This document shows positions 12,277-23,265 of a DNA stretch of 64,000 nucleotides, piece after piece. Under the pieces are notes generated by a model that worked only from the letters and a program-made list of their open reading frames with translations, ran no database searches and was not told the DNA's origin. Numbering within the stretch: the first letter of the stretch is position 1; every line of letters starts with the position of its first letter. The translations under genes were made by a program, and so were the position numbers. Source of the DNA: Scalesia atractyloides (taxonomy: Eukaryota; Streptophyta; Magnoliopsida; Asterales; Asteraceae); assembly GCA_947069175.1 (NCBI GenBank), contig CAMTDV010000018.1, positions 47,380,869 through 47,444,868 of the forward strand, in the 5' to 3' direction.

Positions 12277-13116
12277 TGTGACATCTGTGTTTTCCAATCC
12301 TTGTATTTTATGTGACAATATTATATTTAATTAAATTTTGTGTTACATTTAGGAGTTTTGTATATTTACTTATGACATTTGTGTATTTTAATCCTTGTTC
12401 AAATACGATATTTTAATCATTTTCTGGAAGTGAAATCGCAAACCGTTACGCAAAATAATCAGTTAAACGCAACGTATAGTCTGGAATGGTGACATAAGCT
12501 AAACATACCCTAAATATCCTTTACATAACTTAGAAATAAGTTATGAAGGGTTTTAAAAAGAAGCTTATTCGATCACATGGACTATTTACGTCAAACTACG
12601 AAAGTCTCCCGATTCTCATAGCAACGCACACTCTGGAACAAGTTCACAAGCTTAAAATGCCTTAAAATAACCTTTACATAACTTAGAGTTAAGTTTTGAA
12701 GGCTTCGGTATGGCAAAAACACACTTTTGCAACTTCAGGGCCTATTTTGCAAATTCTGCGAAACTATGCCTTTTTGTGTATATCGCTATCTGAAACATGT
12801 ACGCACATCCAAAATTTTTTTTAAACATTAAAATCTCATATTTTAATGATTGGAATGCAAAAATATCATTCGTTACGCATTTACGGTCATGCACGCGTTC
12901 GGTATGATTTTCGTCGTAATTAACAGAAAACCGCAACCGTACAACCAAACGAATCGACCTCTGGAACATTTTTGGACACATTTCAAGTTTCCTATGTTAT
13001 TTCATATTTATGAGGCTTGAAAATCAGGTTAACGGGTGTTAAAAGTGCCAAAACGCGTCAAAAACAAGTTCAGGTGCCATTTCTACGATTTTTGAAACTT
13101 CAGCCCCTGCAAGGGC

Positions 13117-13157
13117 CTTACGGACCGTAAGGCAAAACCCCATACGGTCTGTAAGGG
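13117..13157. promoter_or_regulatory. Palindromic motif pair in U3 of element C
   Basis: CTTACGGACCGTAAG is self-complementary around a central A. A related ACGGTCTGTAAGG follows within 15 bp. The position upstream of the LTR TATA box suggests a transcription-factor site, but no factor is identified. Confidence 0.45.
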
Positions 13158-13246
13158 GTGCCAACTTGGTGAAAAGTGTATTAACACTAATCCAACTTGG
13201 TGATGATTCATGGACACTTGTTAAGCTCTTATGGCTTCAAATTTAC

Positions 13247-13256
13247 TATATATAGC
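13247..13256 (+). promoter_or_regulatory. TATA box of element C LTR
   Basis: TATATATAGC followed by a C/T-rich region is a typical plant TATA context. Transcription toward gag would begin about 30 bp downstream. Confidence 0.6.
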
Positions 13257-14897
13257 AAGGGGTTTTCACCATTTGAAACCTTTCAGCCTCCCATCTAGCT
13301 CACATCTGCCACAAATCCGAATTTACAACCATCTTTAGAGCTTCCTCTGTGATTCTTTGGTAATCCTTGGTGTTTGAAAGTGTTTCAATCAAGTTTTGTT
13401 CAATTCTTTTATCATATTTGAGTTAAAAATCAAACAACTTGACTTAAGTTTGACTCTCAGTTTTGATCATGAATTGATCAAAACAAACTCCAATTGATCT
13501 TGTTAATATGATCATAATCATGTTGGTCATAATCCCTAATGATCATACTTACTGATTTGAATCTTTTCTAGTCTTTTTGACAAGTCAAAGTTTCGGTCAA
13601 AAATACGATTTTTGCGCAATTTACAACGGAACCATTTCTGGGTATCAAAACAGTTTGTTTTGGTGCCAAAACACTCTTATAAACTTATCTAGACATGTCA
13701 AAACATGTCTAATTCGTCACTTTTGTTTTAGTGCTTATTTAGAGTCATAAGTATAGCGGTTTTGACCACCGCTTTGACTTTCGAATCTGACCCGTTTGGT
13801 TGATCTTTGGACCCAACCAAATACATATTTATGACCATAGTTATAAAAGGGAATAACCCTCTGAGGTTATACCTTATGGTCATGTCATTTGGTTAGTTTT
13901 ATGATAATTATTTAATATAATCTTCAATAATGACCAAAATGCCATTTTCTACAAGTAAATCAACTAAAATCATATGTAACATAAATTTTGACATATATTC
14001 TGATTAAATAACATTTTTAAACATGTTTTGGTAATTTAGACTTATCATAACACAAATCTAACCATCCGACTACATTGTTACGCAAATGGCGCATTAAAGT
14101 AGCTTAAACTACCTTAACAAGTCATAACGGGTCAAAAGTACTTAGGAAACTTTTCAACTCAGAATGTTGACTTTGTTCAACAATTTCATATGAGTTCCAA
14201 CACTCATTTGGTTTACAAGACCTCATTCTATCCGATCTTTGGATTTTTGTCCCGATATTCATATAGTTAACCATTGTTAGGAGACACTTGATTTCACGGA
14301 CTCTCGATCTTGGTTTATCTTCTTGAACAAGGATACTTTATTGCAATACCAAGTGAGTACATAGTCCCCTCTTTTACATTTTCAAATATTTTGGGATGAA
14401 ACATATTGTGCCTATGACTACTTTCGTGCTTTCATGACATTATACATGCTTTGATTACATAATACATATACTACATGATTTCCATTGCATTTTGCTTTAT
14501 ATGTTGACTTATCATATCTAGCACATTTATTTTCAAAGACATTTTTGCTATGTATGTTGACCGATCATACTAGTACATGGTTTCCAAAAAATTTACAAGA
14601 CATTTTCAAGACATGCTTACATTGTTATTGACATTTTGGTGCGTTGAACTCGACAATGATAATATTCATTAACATTGATCACGCCGACCGATAGTATGTA
14701 ATGGTACCATAGGATTGACAATCCCGTTCCCACTTCCTAGGTATGTTTGGAAGCGACCTTAGGGAATGACAGAATCTAATGAACATTGAAAAACCCTTGA
14801 CTGGATAGGGGTTTATCCGACAGTCAACAAGACTTGAATGTGTTCGCCAACAATCCATAATATATGTTTTAACAATAAAGGCAATGGTTTATAAAAC

Positions 14898-15113
14898 ATG
14901 ACGTTGGTTTACATGACATTTGTTTACTCGACATTATTTTACATGACATTTGTTTACTCGACATTGGTTTACATGACATTTGTCTACTCGACATTGCTTT
15001 ACTCGACATTGGTTTACATGACATTTGTTACTCAACATTGGTTTACTCGACATTGGTTTATACTTGACATTGATTTACATGACATCGGTTTCCTCGGCAT
15101 TGGTTTATGGTGA
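14898..15113 (+). repeat. Short-unit minisatellite in element C LTR
   Basis: About a dozen units of roughly 15-16 bp alternate TTTACATGACATTGG with TTTACTCGACATTGG types. The corresponding part of B (about 8480-8640) has only scattered degenerate units. A 71-codon ORF here is only the translation of the repeat. Confidence 0.85.
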
Positions 15114-15748
15114 ATGACTTAAGTAGCGTGACGTGTGTAATATGATAAAAGCATGGTGGATACGCCGATGGTACTTCCTATATATAAGTGCTTTTCTTAT
15201 CTTACATGTTGTGGCATTATCTAAATCATTTTAAACAAAATACAAGACATGACATATCTTATGCAAATCATGACATTTTTATACGAGACAAAACTTACTT
15301 TGGGTTATCTATTTAACCATGCAGTATTTCTTTTATCAAATTGATTTTCATATGATTTTTATAAAAGAAACTTTTATGTTCATGGTGACTTCTATACTAC
15401 TATAAATTTTTCTTACAATAATCAAAGACATGAAGCATAAACACAAATTCCTATGTACTCGCCGACATTTCTTTCCTGACTTTATTTTCACATATGTTTC
15501 TGGGGCGAATGTTTGAGGTTGATCGTGCTACACATAGGGCAGACTTTGGGCCTTAGTGACAATAAAAGCAAGAAGAACAATTTAACTTATGTTGTATCTT
15601 CTATTTTATCTAAGAAATGTATACAATTATAATAAATAGAACTTAACATTATGTGCCATGGTTATTGAAACAATAGTTCTGTTACGACACTCCCCGACGT
15701 TTCCACCGCGGTTTGTTGTTTTACGAGGTCGGGGTGTGACAGAAAGAT

Positions 15749-15761
15749 TGGTATCAGAGCC
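15749..15761 (+). promoter_or_regulatory. Element C primer binding site (initiator tRNA-Met)
   Basis: TGGTATCAGAGCC, seven bases after the LTR terminus, matches the primer sites of B, D, E and H. Confidence 0.9.
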
Positions 15762-16347
15762 AATGGTTATATGGAATTCGGTTATTAGTAATGCTTTGAC
15801 CCAGACTATAACCTTCCTAGGAACCTAACGCGAGTTTTATTGTGTTTAGAATTTAAAGACGATACAATCACCTATCCTTAGTAGATTACCAAAACATAAA
15901 CACAATTTTCAAAGCAATTTTGAAATAAATCGTCTAATTCTTGGATGATTTGTTTTTGGCTTTATGCCTTTGATGTTTTCAAAATCCTGTCAAAGTTTGC
16001 GTCTTATTAATGTGAACACGTGCAATCTGAAAGGGTGGGTGCCTGTACCCTGAGTTTTCTGTCTAAGGCTAGAGTGTTTGTACAAATCCACTTAATCGGA
16101 CCAGTCACTCTTACTTGGGAACTCTTGGGGTGAGCGTCCACTTATAGGCTAAAGCATGTCGTCGCGATACATTATAAAGACACATTTACTTTGATGTCAT
16201 TGTGTGTCGTTTGTTTGTTTTGAGTAAACGAACGAATGACCACCATCCTTACATTTGTCGATATTTATTTATCTCATTTTGATTATTCAACATTCATCTC
16301 ACTCGTTTTCTGTCGTGTTTTTCTCTCGTGTTCTTCTCTCTTATAGA
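15762..16347 (+). other. Element C leader between primer site and gag
   Basis: Noncoding 586 bp, nearly identical to the leader of B. It ends with a pyrimidine-rich stretch (TTTTTCTCTC repeats) immediately before the gag ATG. Confidence 0.7.
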
Positions 16348-17245
16348 ATGCCTCCTCGACGAAACGTAAACACGGACGCCGACATGGCGGCTCTAATCGC
16401 TCAGCAATTTGCTGCAGTGCTTCCAAATCTCATAACTCAGATAAACCAAGCTAACAATAACAACAATGCACCTACTGTGTGCAACTTTAAACAGTTTAAT
16501 TCGGCTAAAGCACTCAAGTTTAGCAGTTCTGAGGGCGTTACGGGGCTCCTACAGTGGTTTGAGAGTCTTGAGAATACATTTCGCCATGTTTAGTGTCCAA
16601 ATGAGCGCAAAGTTGAGTTTGCGTCTAGCGTTTTTGAAAAGAGAGCCCTCACGTGGTGGAACGGAATGATGAGAGATAGGGGTGCTGACGTTGCTATGGG
16701 TCAGACTTGGGAGGAACTTAGGGCTTTGATGATGAAAGAATTATGCCCCCGTCATGAAAAGCAAGCACTTAAAAATGAGTTTCATTATCTGAATCAAGAT
16801 AGTGGTGAGCATTGTGCGTATACTAACAGGTATGAGGAGTTGAGTTTCTTATGTCCTGAGATGGTGACGTCTTTGGATAAGGCAATCGAGAATATATAGA
16901 TGGTCTTCCTTACCCGGTTCAGGATATTGTCACCGGCAGCAACCCCACTACTATCAGGCAAGCCATTGAGCTATCTGCGACACTGGCTGAATCTCTGATC
17001 AAAAAGGGTAAGCTCCATCGTAAGGGTGACAAGAAATCATTTGAAAAGTCTGAGAAACAAAAGGGTAAGAAATCTGAAGGTTCGAAGAAGTATAGGAAGT
17101 GCACGGCTTCCAAGAATTTTGCATTCACTACTCAGCCCAATCAAGCCGCTCCTAACCAGCCTGCTCAGCCTCCCGCCAAGAAACAGTACGTCGGCACTGC
17201 ACCTCTATGCAACAGGTGCAATAGTCATCACAAGCCTCATCTTCC
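16348..17245 (+). pseudogene. Element C gag, capsid part (broken)
   Basis: The ATG at 16348 starts MPPRRNVN; an open frame extends upstream to 16255 but B supports this ATG. The frame ends at TAG 16591-16593, exactly where B also has TAG. The coding sense then continues (TWWNGMMRDRG, TWEELRALMMKELCP) to a one-base loss near 16893. It continues again through a Lys/Ser-rich linker to a first Cys/His cluster near 17212-17260, where another shift brings it into the frame that opens at 17246. Gag would form the particle shell. Confidence 0.85.
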
Positions 17246-18925
17246 ATGTCGTATTTGCACTGTGGGCGATCTGGCCATCTGGCAAATGTTTGCCGTTCTC
17301 CTCCTAACCCGAATAATGTGGCTCGTAACCCTGTTCAGCAGCCAGTGAATCATGCACGACCTCATTACCCACCAGGATCTTTCTACAACTGTGGGGATCT
17401 CACGCACTACCATAACAATTGCCCGAGATTGGCAAATGCGAACAAGGCTCATGAACGAGCTTTCAATATTAATGCAAACGAGGAACGGGCAGATAACGAC
17501 GTAGTGAACGGTATGTTCTTTGTTAACAACCATCCTGCTTCTATACTCTTTGATTCGGGTGCTGATGTAAGTTTTGTGTCATTAACATTAGAGCCTTTAC
17601 TTGCGAAACCAAGAACCAAACTAGGAAAGCCCTTGACAGTAGAAATAGCCAGTGGTGAACCTCTTATACTCGATTCTGTCATTCCTGGTTGTCTATTGAA
17701 CCTTAATAACCATATTTTTCCTATTAACCTCACACCTATGCAACTTGGGAGCTTTGAAATTATAATGGGAATGGATTGGTTAACCAACCATCATGCCGAG
17801 GTGGTTTGCTTCTATAAGATTGTTCGTGTACCTCTTCCGTCTGGTGAAATTCGGGAAGTTCGTGGAGAAAAACCCGTTAGTAACCTTAAACTTATGACAT
17901 GTACCCAAGCTCATAAATACTTGCGAAAGAATTATGTGGCTTTCTTAACACGTATCCTAGATGAGAAAGACAAGGGTAAAACTATTCAGGACATACCTGT
18001 TGTTCGGGATTATCCTGAGGTGTTTCCAGATGAGCTACCCGGTTTACCTCCTACTCGTCAAGTTGAGTTCCGTATTGATCGTGTACCCGGTGCCAACCCT
18101 ATTGCTAAATCTCCATACCGTCTTGCACCGTCTGAGATGCAAGAGTTGTCAAAACAGCTTCAGGAGTTATCTAACAAAGGATTCATTAGACCGAGCTTTT
18201 CAGCTTGGGGTGCTCCTGTGTTATTTGTGAAAAAGAGGGATGGGTCTTTCCGTATGTGTATTGATTACCGTGAGCTCAACAAACTCAAAATTAAGAATCG
18301 ATATCCCCTACCTCGCATTGATGATCTTTTTGACCAACTACAGGGTGCAACTTGTTTTTCGAAGATTGATCTACGTTCTGGGTATCATCAACTTCGTGTA
18401 GTCGAGGAAGATATTCCCAAGACAGCTTTCCGTACTCGATATGGTCATTATGAGGGTACTGTTATGCCTTTCGGTTTAATGAATGCTCCTGCTGTCTTCA
18501 TGGACTTGATGAATAGGGTTTGTAAGCCTTATTTGGACAAGTTCATCATCGTTTTCATTGATGACATTTTGATTTATTCTAAGTCTCGATCCGATCACGA
18601 GCGTCATCTTCGTTTAACATTGGAACTCTTAAAGAAAGAACAACTGTATGCCAAATTCTCCAAATGTGAATTTTGGCTTAAGGAAGTTCAATTTTTGGGT
18701 CATATTGTCAATGAGCAAGGTATACATGTTGATCCCGCCAAAATCAGTGCGATTAAGGAATGGGATACACCTACTACTCCTACGGAAGTTCGTTCATTTT
18801 TCGGTATTGCAGGTTATTATCATCGCTTCATTGCAAACTTCTCCAAGATTGCGGTTCCTCTCACCGCTTTAACTCAAAAGAATAAACCTTTTGAGTGGGG
18901 ACCCAAACAGGAAGAAGCTTTCTAG
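17246..18925 (+). pseudogene. Element C gag end, protease, reverse transcriptase, start of RNase H
   Basis: This is the longest Ty3 open stretch outside element D (559 codons). In order it holds: a CCHC knuckle near residues 6-16 (HCGRSGHLANVC); a second knuckle near residues 47-59 whose first Cys is Phe (FYNCGDLTHYHNNC, where B has CYNC); the aspartic protease site FDSGAD near residue 102; and RT with SAWGAPVLFVKK, RMCIDYRELNKL, the VMPFGLMNA block and an intact FIDDILIYS. It ends in the RNase H connection at a TAG (18923-18925). Coding continues in the same sense at 18929. Apart from the knuckle change, the catalytic residues of protease and RT look intact. Confidence 0.9.
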
Positions 18926-19410
18926 GCTTTGAAGCAGAAGCTTTGTGATGCTCCTATATTATCTTTACCCGAGGGTAATAACGACTTCATTGTATATTGT
19001 GATGCGTATAACTTAGGCCTCAGTTGTGTCCTTTTACAAAGAGACAAAGTTATAGCTTATGCCTCGAGACAACTGAAAGTTCACGAAAAGAATTACACCA
19101 CTCATGATCTTGAGTTGGGTGCTGTTGTTTTCGCCCTCAAAATTTGGAGACATTCTCTTTATGGTACAAATGTGTGGTATTCACGGACCACAATAGTCTC
19201 AACACATCTTCAATCAGAAAGAACTAAACATGAGGCAACGACGATGGGTTGAACTTCAGAACGACTACCACTGCGAAATTCGCTACCATCCTGGTAAGGC
19301 GAATGTCGTAGCCGATGCACTAAGTCGTAAAGAACGTGTCAAGCTGCGTTGTATACAGGTTTGATCTGATATCCAGACACGTATTCTTGAGGCTCAACGC
19401 ACTTATGTCG
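18926..19410 (+). pseudogene. Element C RNase H (broken)
   Basis: The frame 18929-19252 begins MKQKLCDAPILSLPEG, contains the RNase H start FIVYCDAYN and the HDLELGAVVFALKIWRH segment, then shifts frame near 19170. The conserved HPGKANVVADALSRK end is recognisable near 19285-19330 in another frame. A stop near 19411 separates it from the integrase frame. RNase H degrades RNA in the RNA-cDNA hybrid. Confidence 0.85.
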
Positions 19411-20248
19411 CGTAAGAAAATCTAGGTGATGAATTGCCCCATCATCTCGAGCTTCAGCTGGAAACAAAAGACAATGGGTTATCTTATTATCTGAACCGTT
19501 TGTGGGTTCCAAGTCTAGGCAATCTCCGCAATTTGATAACGGATGAAGCTCACAAGTCTCGTTATTCAATTCATCCAGGTGCAGACAAAATGTACAAGGA
19601 TCTTCGTACCCAGTATTGGTGGCCGGGTATGAAGAAAGACATAGCTTTGTACGTTTCCAATTGCCTTACTTGTCTCAAAGTTATGGTAGAACATCAATGT
19701 CCTTCTGGTTTGCTTAAACAACCAGAGATTCCGGCCTGGAAATGGGAAAACATTGATGTGGATCTCATTACCAAATTGTCGCGCACTTCTAGAGGTCACG
19801 ATGCCATTTGGGTAGTTGTTGATCGTCTAACAAAGTTAGCACATTTTATAGCCATTCGTGAGGACTTCTCTGCTGACAAACTTGCTAAAATCTATGTGGA
19901 TGAAATAGTATCTCGTCATGGTGTCCCTTTGGATATTATATATGTTCGTGATGCTCGATTCACATCTCATTTTTGGAGAACCATGCAGTCTGCCATGGGA
20001 TCCAGGCTTAACTTGAGCACTGCTTATCATCCTCAAAAGGATGGACAATCTGAAAGAACGATCCAAACATTGGAGGATATGCTTAGAGCCTGTGTGATAG
20101 ACTTTGGTGGTAGTTGCGATTCGCATCTACCATTGATCGAATTCTCCTACAACAACAGTTATCACTCCAGCATTAACATGGCACCTTTTGAAGCTCTTTA
20201 TGGTCAAAAATGCCGTTCACCTGTCTATTGGAATGAGATCGATGAATC
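19411..20248 (+). pseudogene. Element C integrase, cut by LTR L
   Basis: The frame 19434-20438 carries the integrase zinc-binding HHCC region (YSIHPGADKMYKDL, then CLTCLKV) and the DDE core: D within IDVDLITK, D in YVRDARF, and E within the KDGQSERTIQTLED block. It then reads PFEALYGQKCRSPVYW. At 20249 the sequence changes to an LTR terminus, so the last 63 codons of the open frame are not integrase. IDVDLITK differs from the usual MDFI context, and the C-terminal and chromodomain part is missing. Confidence 0.88.
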
Positions 20249-20599
20249 TGTCACACACTCAAAATTCCACTTGCGGGGTTTTACCTCAAGGCGCGTGACA
20301 AACCAGGATCTCAGTCATAGTCAAACTGAACGACCACTATATGAGCTTAAAAAATATTATTACTGTTTGTTCATTAATGAGAAAATATTGTTTATACAAT
20401 TGAGTTGCGGAAGCGTAACAATTTCAAAACCAAAATAGCTAATGTAGTTTAAAGTTGTGTCTAAATATTTGAGGAAATCAATGCGACACCATAATGCATC
20501 CTAATCCTGATGTGTGCTACCTTAGCAACCTGGGAAAACATGTAAAATCAAGTGTCAACAATAATGATAAGTGAGTTCACAGGTTTTAGTTTGTAGATA

Positions 20600-20800
20600 T
20601 AAGATAAGTTGTTTCCATTGGTTCAAATCCCAAACCAGAATGTTATAATAGGTATCCCCTGATCTAAATCCGAATCAGAATGTTTAAGTTTCCTGGTTCA
20701 AAACCCGAATCATGTTGTTATAAGTTGTTCTCGATTCAAAACCCAAATCGTGTTGTTATAAATTGTTTCCGATTCAAAACCCGAATCGTGTTGTTATATT
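20600..20800. repeat. Tandem near-palindromic units in LTR L
   Basis: Five units of about 36-45 bp each contain an inverted repeat around AAACCCGAA, for example GATTCAAAACCCGAATC, separated by TTGTTATAA-type spacers. The matching region of N (31980-32190) has the same architecture with different arm sequences. Confidence 0.8.
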
Positions 20801-21699
20801 GATTAGCAGTTTATGTTATATGTTTAGGTAGCCAGCCTAGGTCATGTCAACAAAGTGTTCGATCCGAAGCTGACATTGATGCCCCTGTTGTGCCAGGTCT
20901 ATCACCAACCATGGCTAAGTGTTAGGCAAATTCTACACCCGTGACCATCAACGTTCGGTCTAACTGGCGCGACCAGCACGAGTGGGGCTTGTCCGCGCCC
21001 AGTAGTACTAACAAAAACTCCCTCGCTATAATCCAATACTAACGGCATCGTAAGTTTTAAGGAGACTGACATGTGATATATGCTTCTTTGTGACCATAAC
21101 CGTATAACATAACCCTTCCCAATATAGTTGTTAATTACAAATAGGTAAATGCGTTACATTACTGTAACGCTACATGTTTTCTCCCCCTGTTATTTAAAAC
21201 CGTTTAAAAGTAGGGGCCGTAAACTAACTTTTGTTTGCTAGGTTAGACTTTTAAAGGGATTTGAAGTTGAGGTAGCTCAATCACGTCCTAATACGATTAC
21301 CACTTAGTTTATTAGTGTGTTCATGTAAGGCACGAAACTCATACATGTATCTAACACATATCAAGCAATCACGTTGACAACTTACGCATATATATTCAAC
21401 ATATAATCATCCATGATCAAAGCACACAACAACTTAAATAAAACTTTAGTTGACATCAAACAGGTTTGACCATTCTCAGATAGCACATACAAACATTTAG
21501 ATGCACACATAACAACTTATTATGTTTCAGCTTAAGTGTCCAGAACTAGTCTGTTTTCGGGAATTTTTATAAAATAGTTCCCATATTCTAAAAATTCCAA
21601 TTAATTTAAAGAACGTGTCAAACGGTCTGTAAAACTTTGTATAAAATTTTCAAACACTAACTCATTACCAATTACTTACAAAAAAAATCATTTACTAGG

Positions 21700-21731
21700 C
21701 TGCAGTCAGATCCGTCACTTTCTGACTGCAG
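21700..21731. other. Hairpin in LTR L
   Basis: CTGCAGTCAGA and TCTGACTGCAG form a perfect 11-bp stem around a 10-base loop. N has the corresponding hairpin at 33079-33110. A second, smaller hairpin lies at 22047-22068. Confidence 0.7.
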
Positions 21732-22839
21732 TCCACGGAAAAATTCATTTAAAAATCATTAGCCATCCGAAGTATGAAATTCCAGTGGGAGATTTTCGGA
21801 AACACCTGTGTCCAACTACTATACAAATTTCATGACCTAATTTTTTCCAGATTAGGAGATATGACACAGCAAACAATACGTAATTTCTGCAGAAAAAACG
21901 CAGCTTCAGCTGCTGCACGAAATTATTATTTTAAAATAGTAACCGACCTTAGAAAAATGTGATTCTAGCGCCATTAGAAGCGTTTTTTCAAAAACGTACG
22001 TTTTAGACTTCAGAAAATCAATTTTTCGATCTATAACGATCCATTTACAGCCAACCGAAGTTGGTTGTTTTTGCTAATCAGCAACCTGTTTTCTATCTAA
22101 ACGATACCCGAAACACATTTAACGATCACAACACTTCCTAATAACAACTAACTGCAGATTAATCAACAATTATCACCTAGCCATATTAAAAATTTCAAAA
22201 CCCTAGATATAAACATCATGATCTTTGCAAAGAAACGCAGCCAATGATCATTTATGCTTACATATCATCAATAAACCCAACCAATCGCATAATCACCCGA
22301 AGCTAATCATGCAACAACAGAACCCTACCATAACAACTCATGATCACAACCATGTCTACCCAAAATCACACCATGAATCACAATCTTAATCAAGACAATA
22401 ACCTTGGAGCAAAGAGAATTAGAGAGAGAGAGAGGTTGCGATCGTGAGAGTGAGAGGGGGGCTGTCGTCGAACTACCAAAGGGGATTAGGGTTTTGTAAA
22501 ATGAGAGAAGAAGAGAATGAGATGGTTATATAACTAAGGTTTGGGTAGGTGGGTTGGGCTTAGTCCGGGTGTACAAACCCGCATCAATGTTTCCCGTCTC
22601 GTGTTAAAGAAATTCCGTTCAGTTAAACTATATAAAATAAATGTAGCGGTTGATATAAATATATTTATATGCGTGTGTGTTAAGTTAAATATGGTTGGCT
22701 CTTGTTATCAATTAAACAACATGTTTCTCTTGTAACAGGTTATTATTAATTATAAATAATACTAATAATAATAATCAAATAATAATTTAAACATGCACCC
22801 TTTTTCCGATAGTTAGGGTCAAAAGTACGAGTTGTCACA

Positions 22840-22904
22840 TTCTTCCCATGTTATACAAATTTCGTCCTCGAAATTTAGGCTAAGATATACTCTAAACTCT
22901 AGTT
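22840..22904 (-). other. Polypurine tract and pol-end remnant of element L
   Basis: On the minus strand the text CATGGGAAGAA directly precedes the LTR terminus, and AAATTTCGAGGACGAAATTT lies just before it. The latter is the usual end-of-pol text of plant Ty3 elements. Nothing further of this element is recognisable. Confidence 0.55.
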
Positions 22905-23265
22905 ACAGGTTCGTCAATAACACGTTACACGTAAATGTACGCGGTTTCTCATAAGTTTACAACATGACCATATAAGTTACATAGCATATAAGTCACATAG
23001 CAAATAAGTCACACATCATATAAGTCAGATAGCCTTTAAATTCACCTAATCTACAGTTATATATTTGTCCAGGGTTCCGATTGTTTATCGACGTTCGGGC
23101 ACATACTTGTGCGTGATTCCCAAATTTCCCCGAATTACCTTACATTTGTGTTTATGAAATAACTGACACGCTTAATTAACCCTAATTAAGTGAAATGCAT
23201 AAATGAATGTTTGAGATAACGGAGTTTTTGTTAACGGTGTTAACCTGAAAATGCCGGGTGTCACA
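22905..23265 (-). repeat. LTR end fragment M
   Basis: It ends in CCGGGTGTCACA at 23265 and is followed by CATCCCCTTGTTGAAAG, which on the minus strand is a purine-rich tract before an LTR start. This is a second 3' LTR terminus of another Ty3-type element. The left boundary (about 22905) is a guess, and the fragment is too short to place. Confidence 0.5.

Larger units (their letters stand above)
12277..15741 (+). repeat. Element C 5' LTR, 3465 bp
   Basis: It runs from TGTGACATC, directly after the break in element B, to GGGGTGTGACA, eight bases before the primer site. A TATA box TATATATAGC lies at about 13247-13256, giving U3 of roughly 1 kb and a long transcribed R/U5. About 120 bp upstream of the TATA box is the perfect palindrome CTTACGGACCGTAAG (13117-13131), with a second partial copy near 13141-13157. 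The R/U5 part holds a minisatellite at 14898-15110. No gene-like frame is supported. Confidence 0.85.
12277..20248 (+). mobile_element. Element C: Ty3/gypsy retrotransposon nested in B, 3' end removed by L
   Basis: Complete 5' LTR, primer site, leader, gag, protease, RT, RNase H and most of integrase on the plus strand. It entered element B, a member of its own family, inside the RT/RNase H region. Its integrase is interrupted at 20248 by the minus-strand LTR L, and no 3' LTR is present, so a target duplication cannot be confirmed. The candidate left duplication is TGGGA (12272-12276). The long LTR, the tRNA-Met primer and the gag/RT style fit the Tekay/Del type of chromovirus. Confidence 0.88.
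20249..22839 (-). repeat. LTR L: 3' LTR of a minus-strand Ty3-type element (2591 bp)
   Basis: It starts TGTCACACACTC directly after the broken integrase of C and ends GAGTTGTCACA. It belongs to the same family as solo LTR N: the first 60 bp, the repeat block, the CCCAGTAGTACTA segment and the hairpins correspond. It is not a solo LTR. The right flank (TTCTTCCCATG) reads on the minus strand as a purine tract followed by internal sequence, and it does not repeat the left flank GAATC. The rest of this element is missing. Confidence 0.75.

Noticed and set aside
14898..15113. 71-codon ORF with repeated Thr-Phe-Val-Tyr text
   Set aside because: It is a translation of the 15-16 bp minisatellite in the LTR of C.
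20249..22839. LTR L as a solo LTR
   Set aside because: The right flank is a polypurine tract and pol-end text, and the flanks GAATC and TTCTT do not match.
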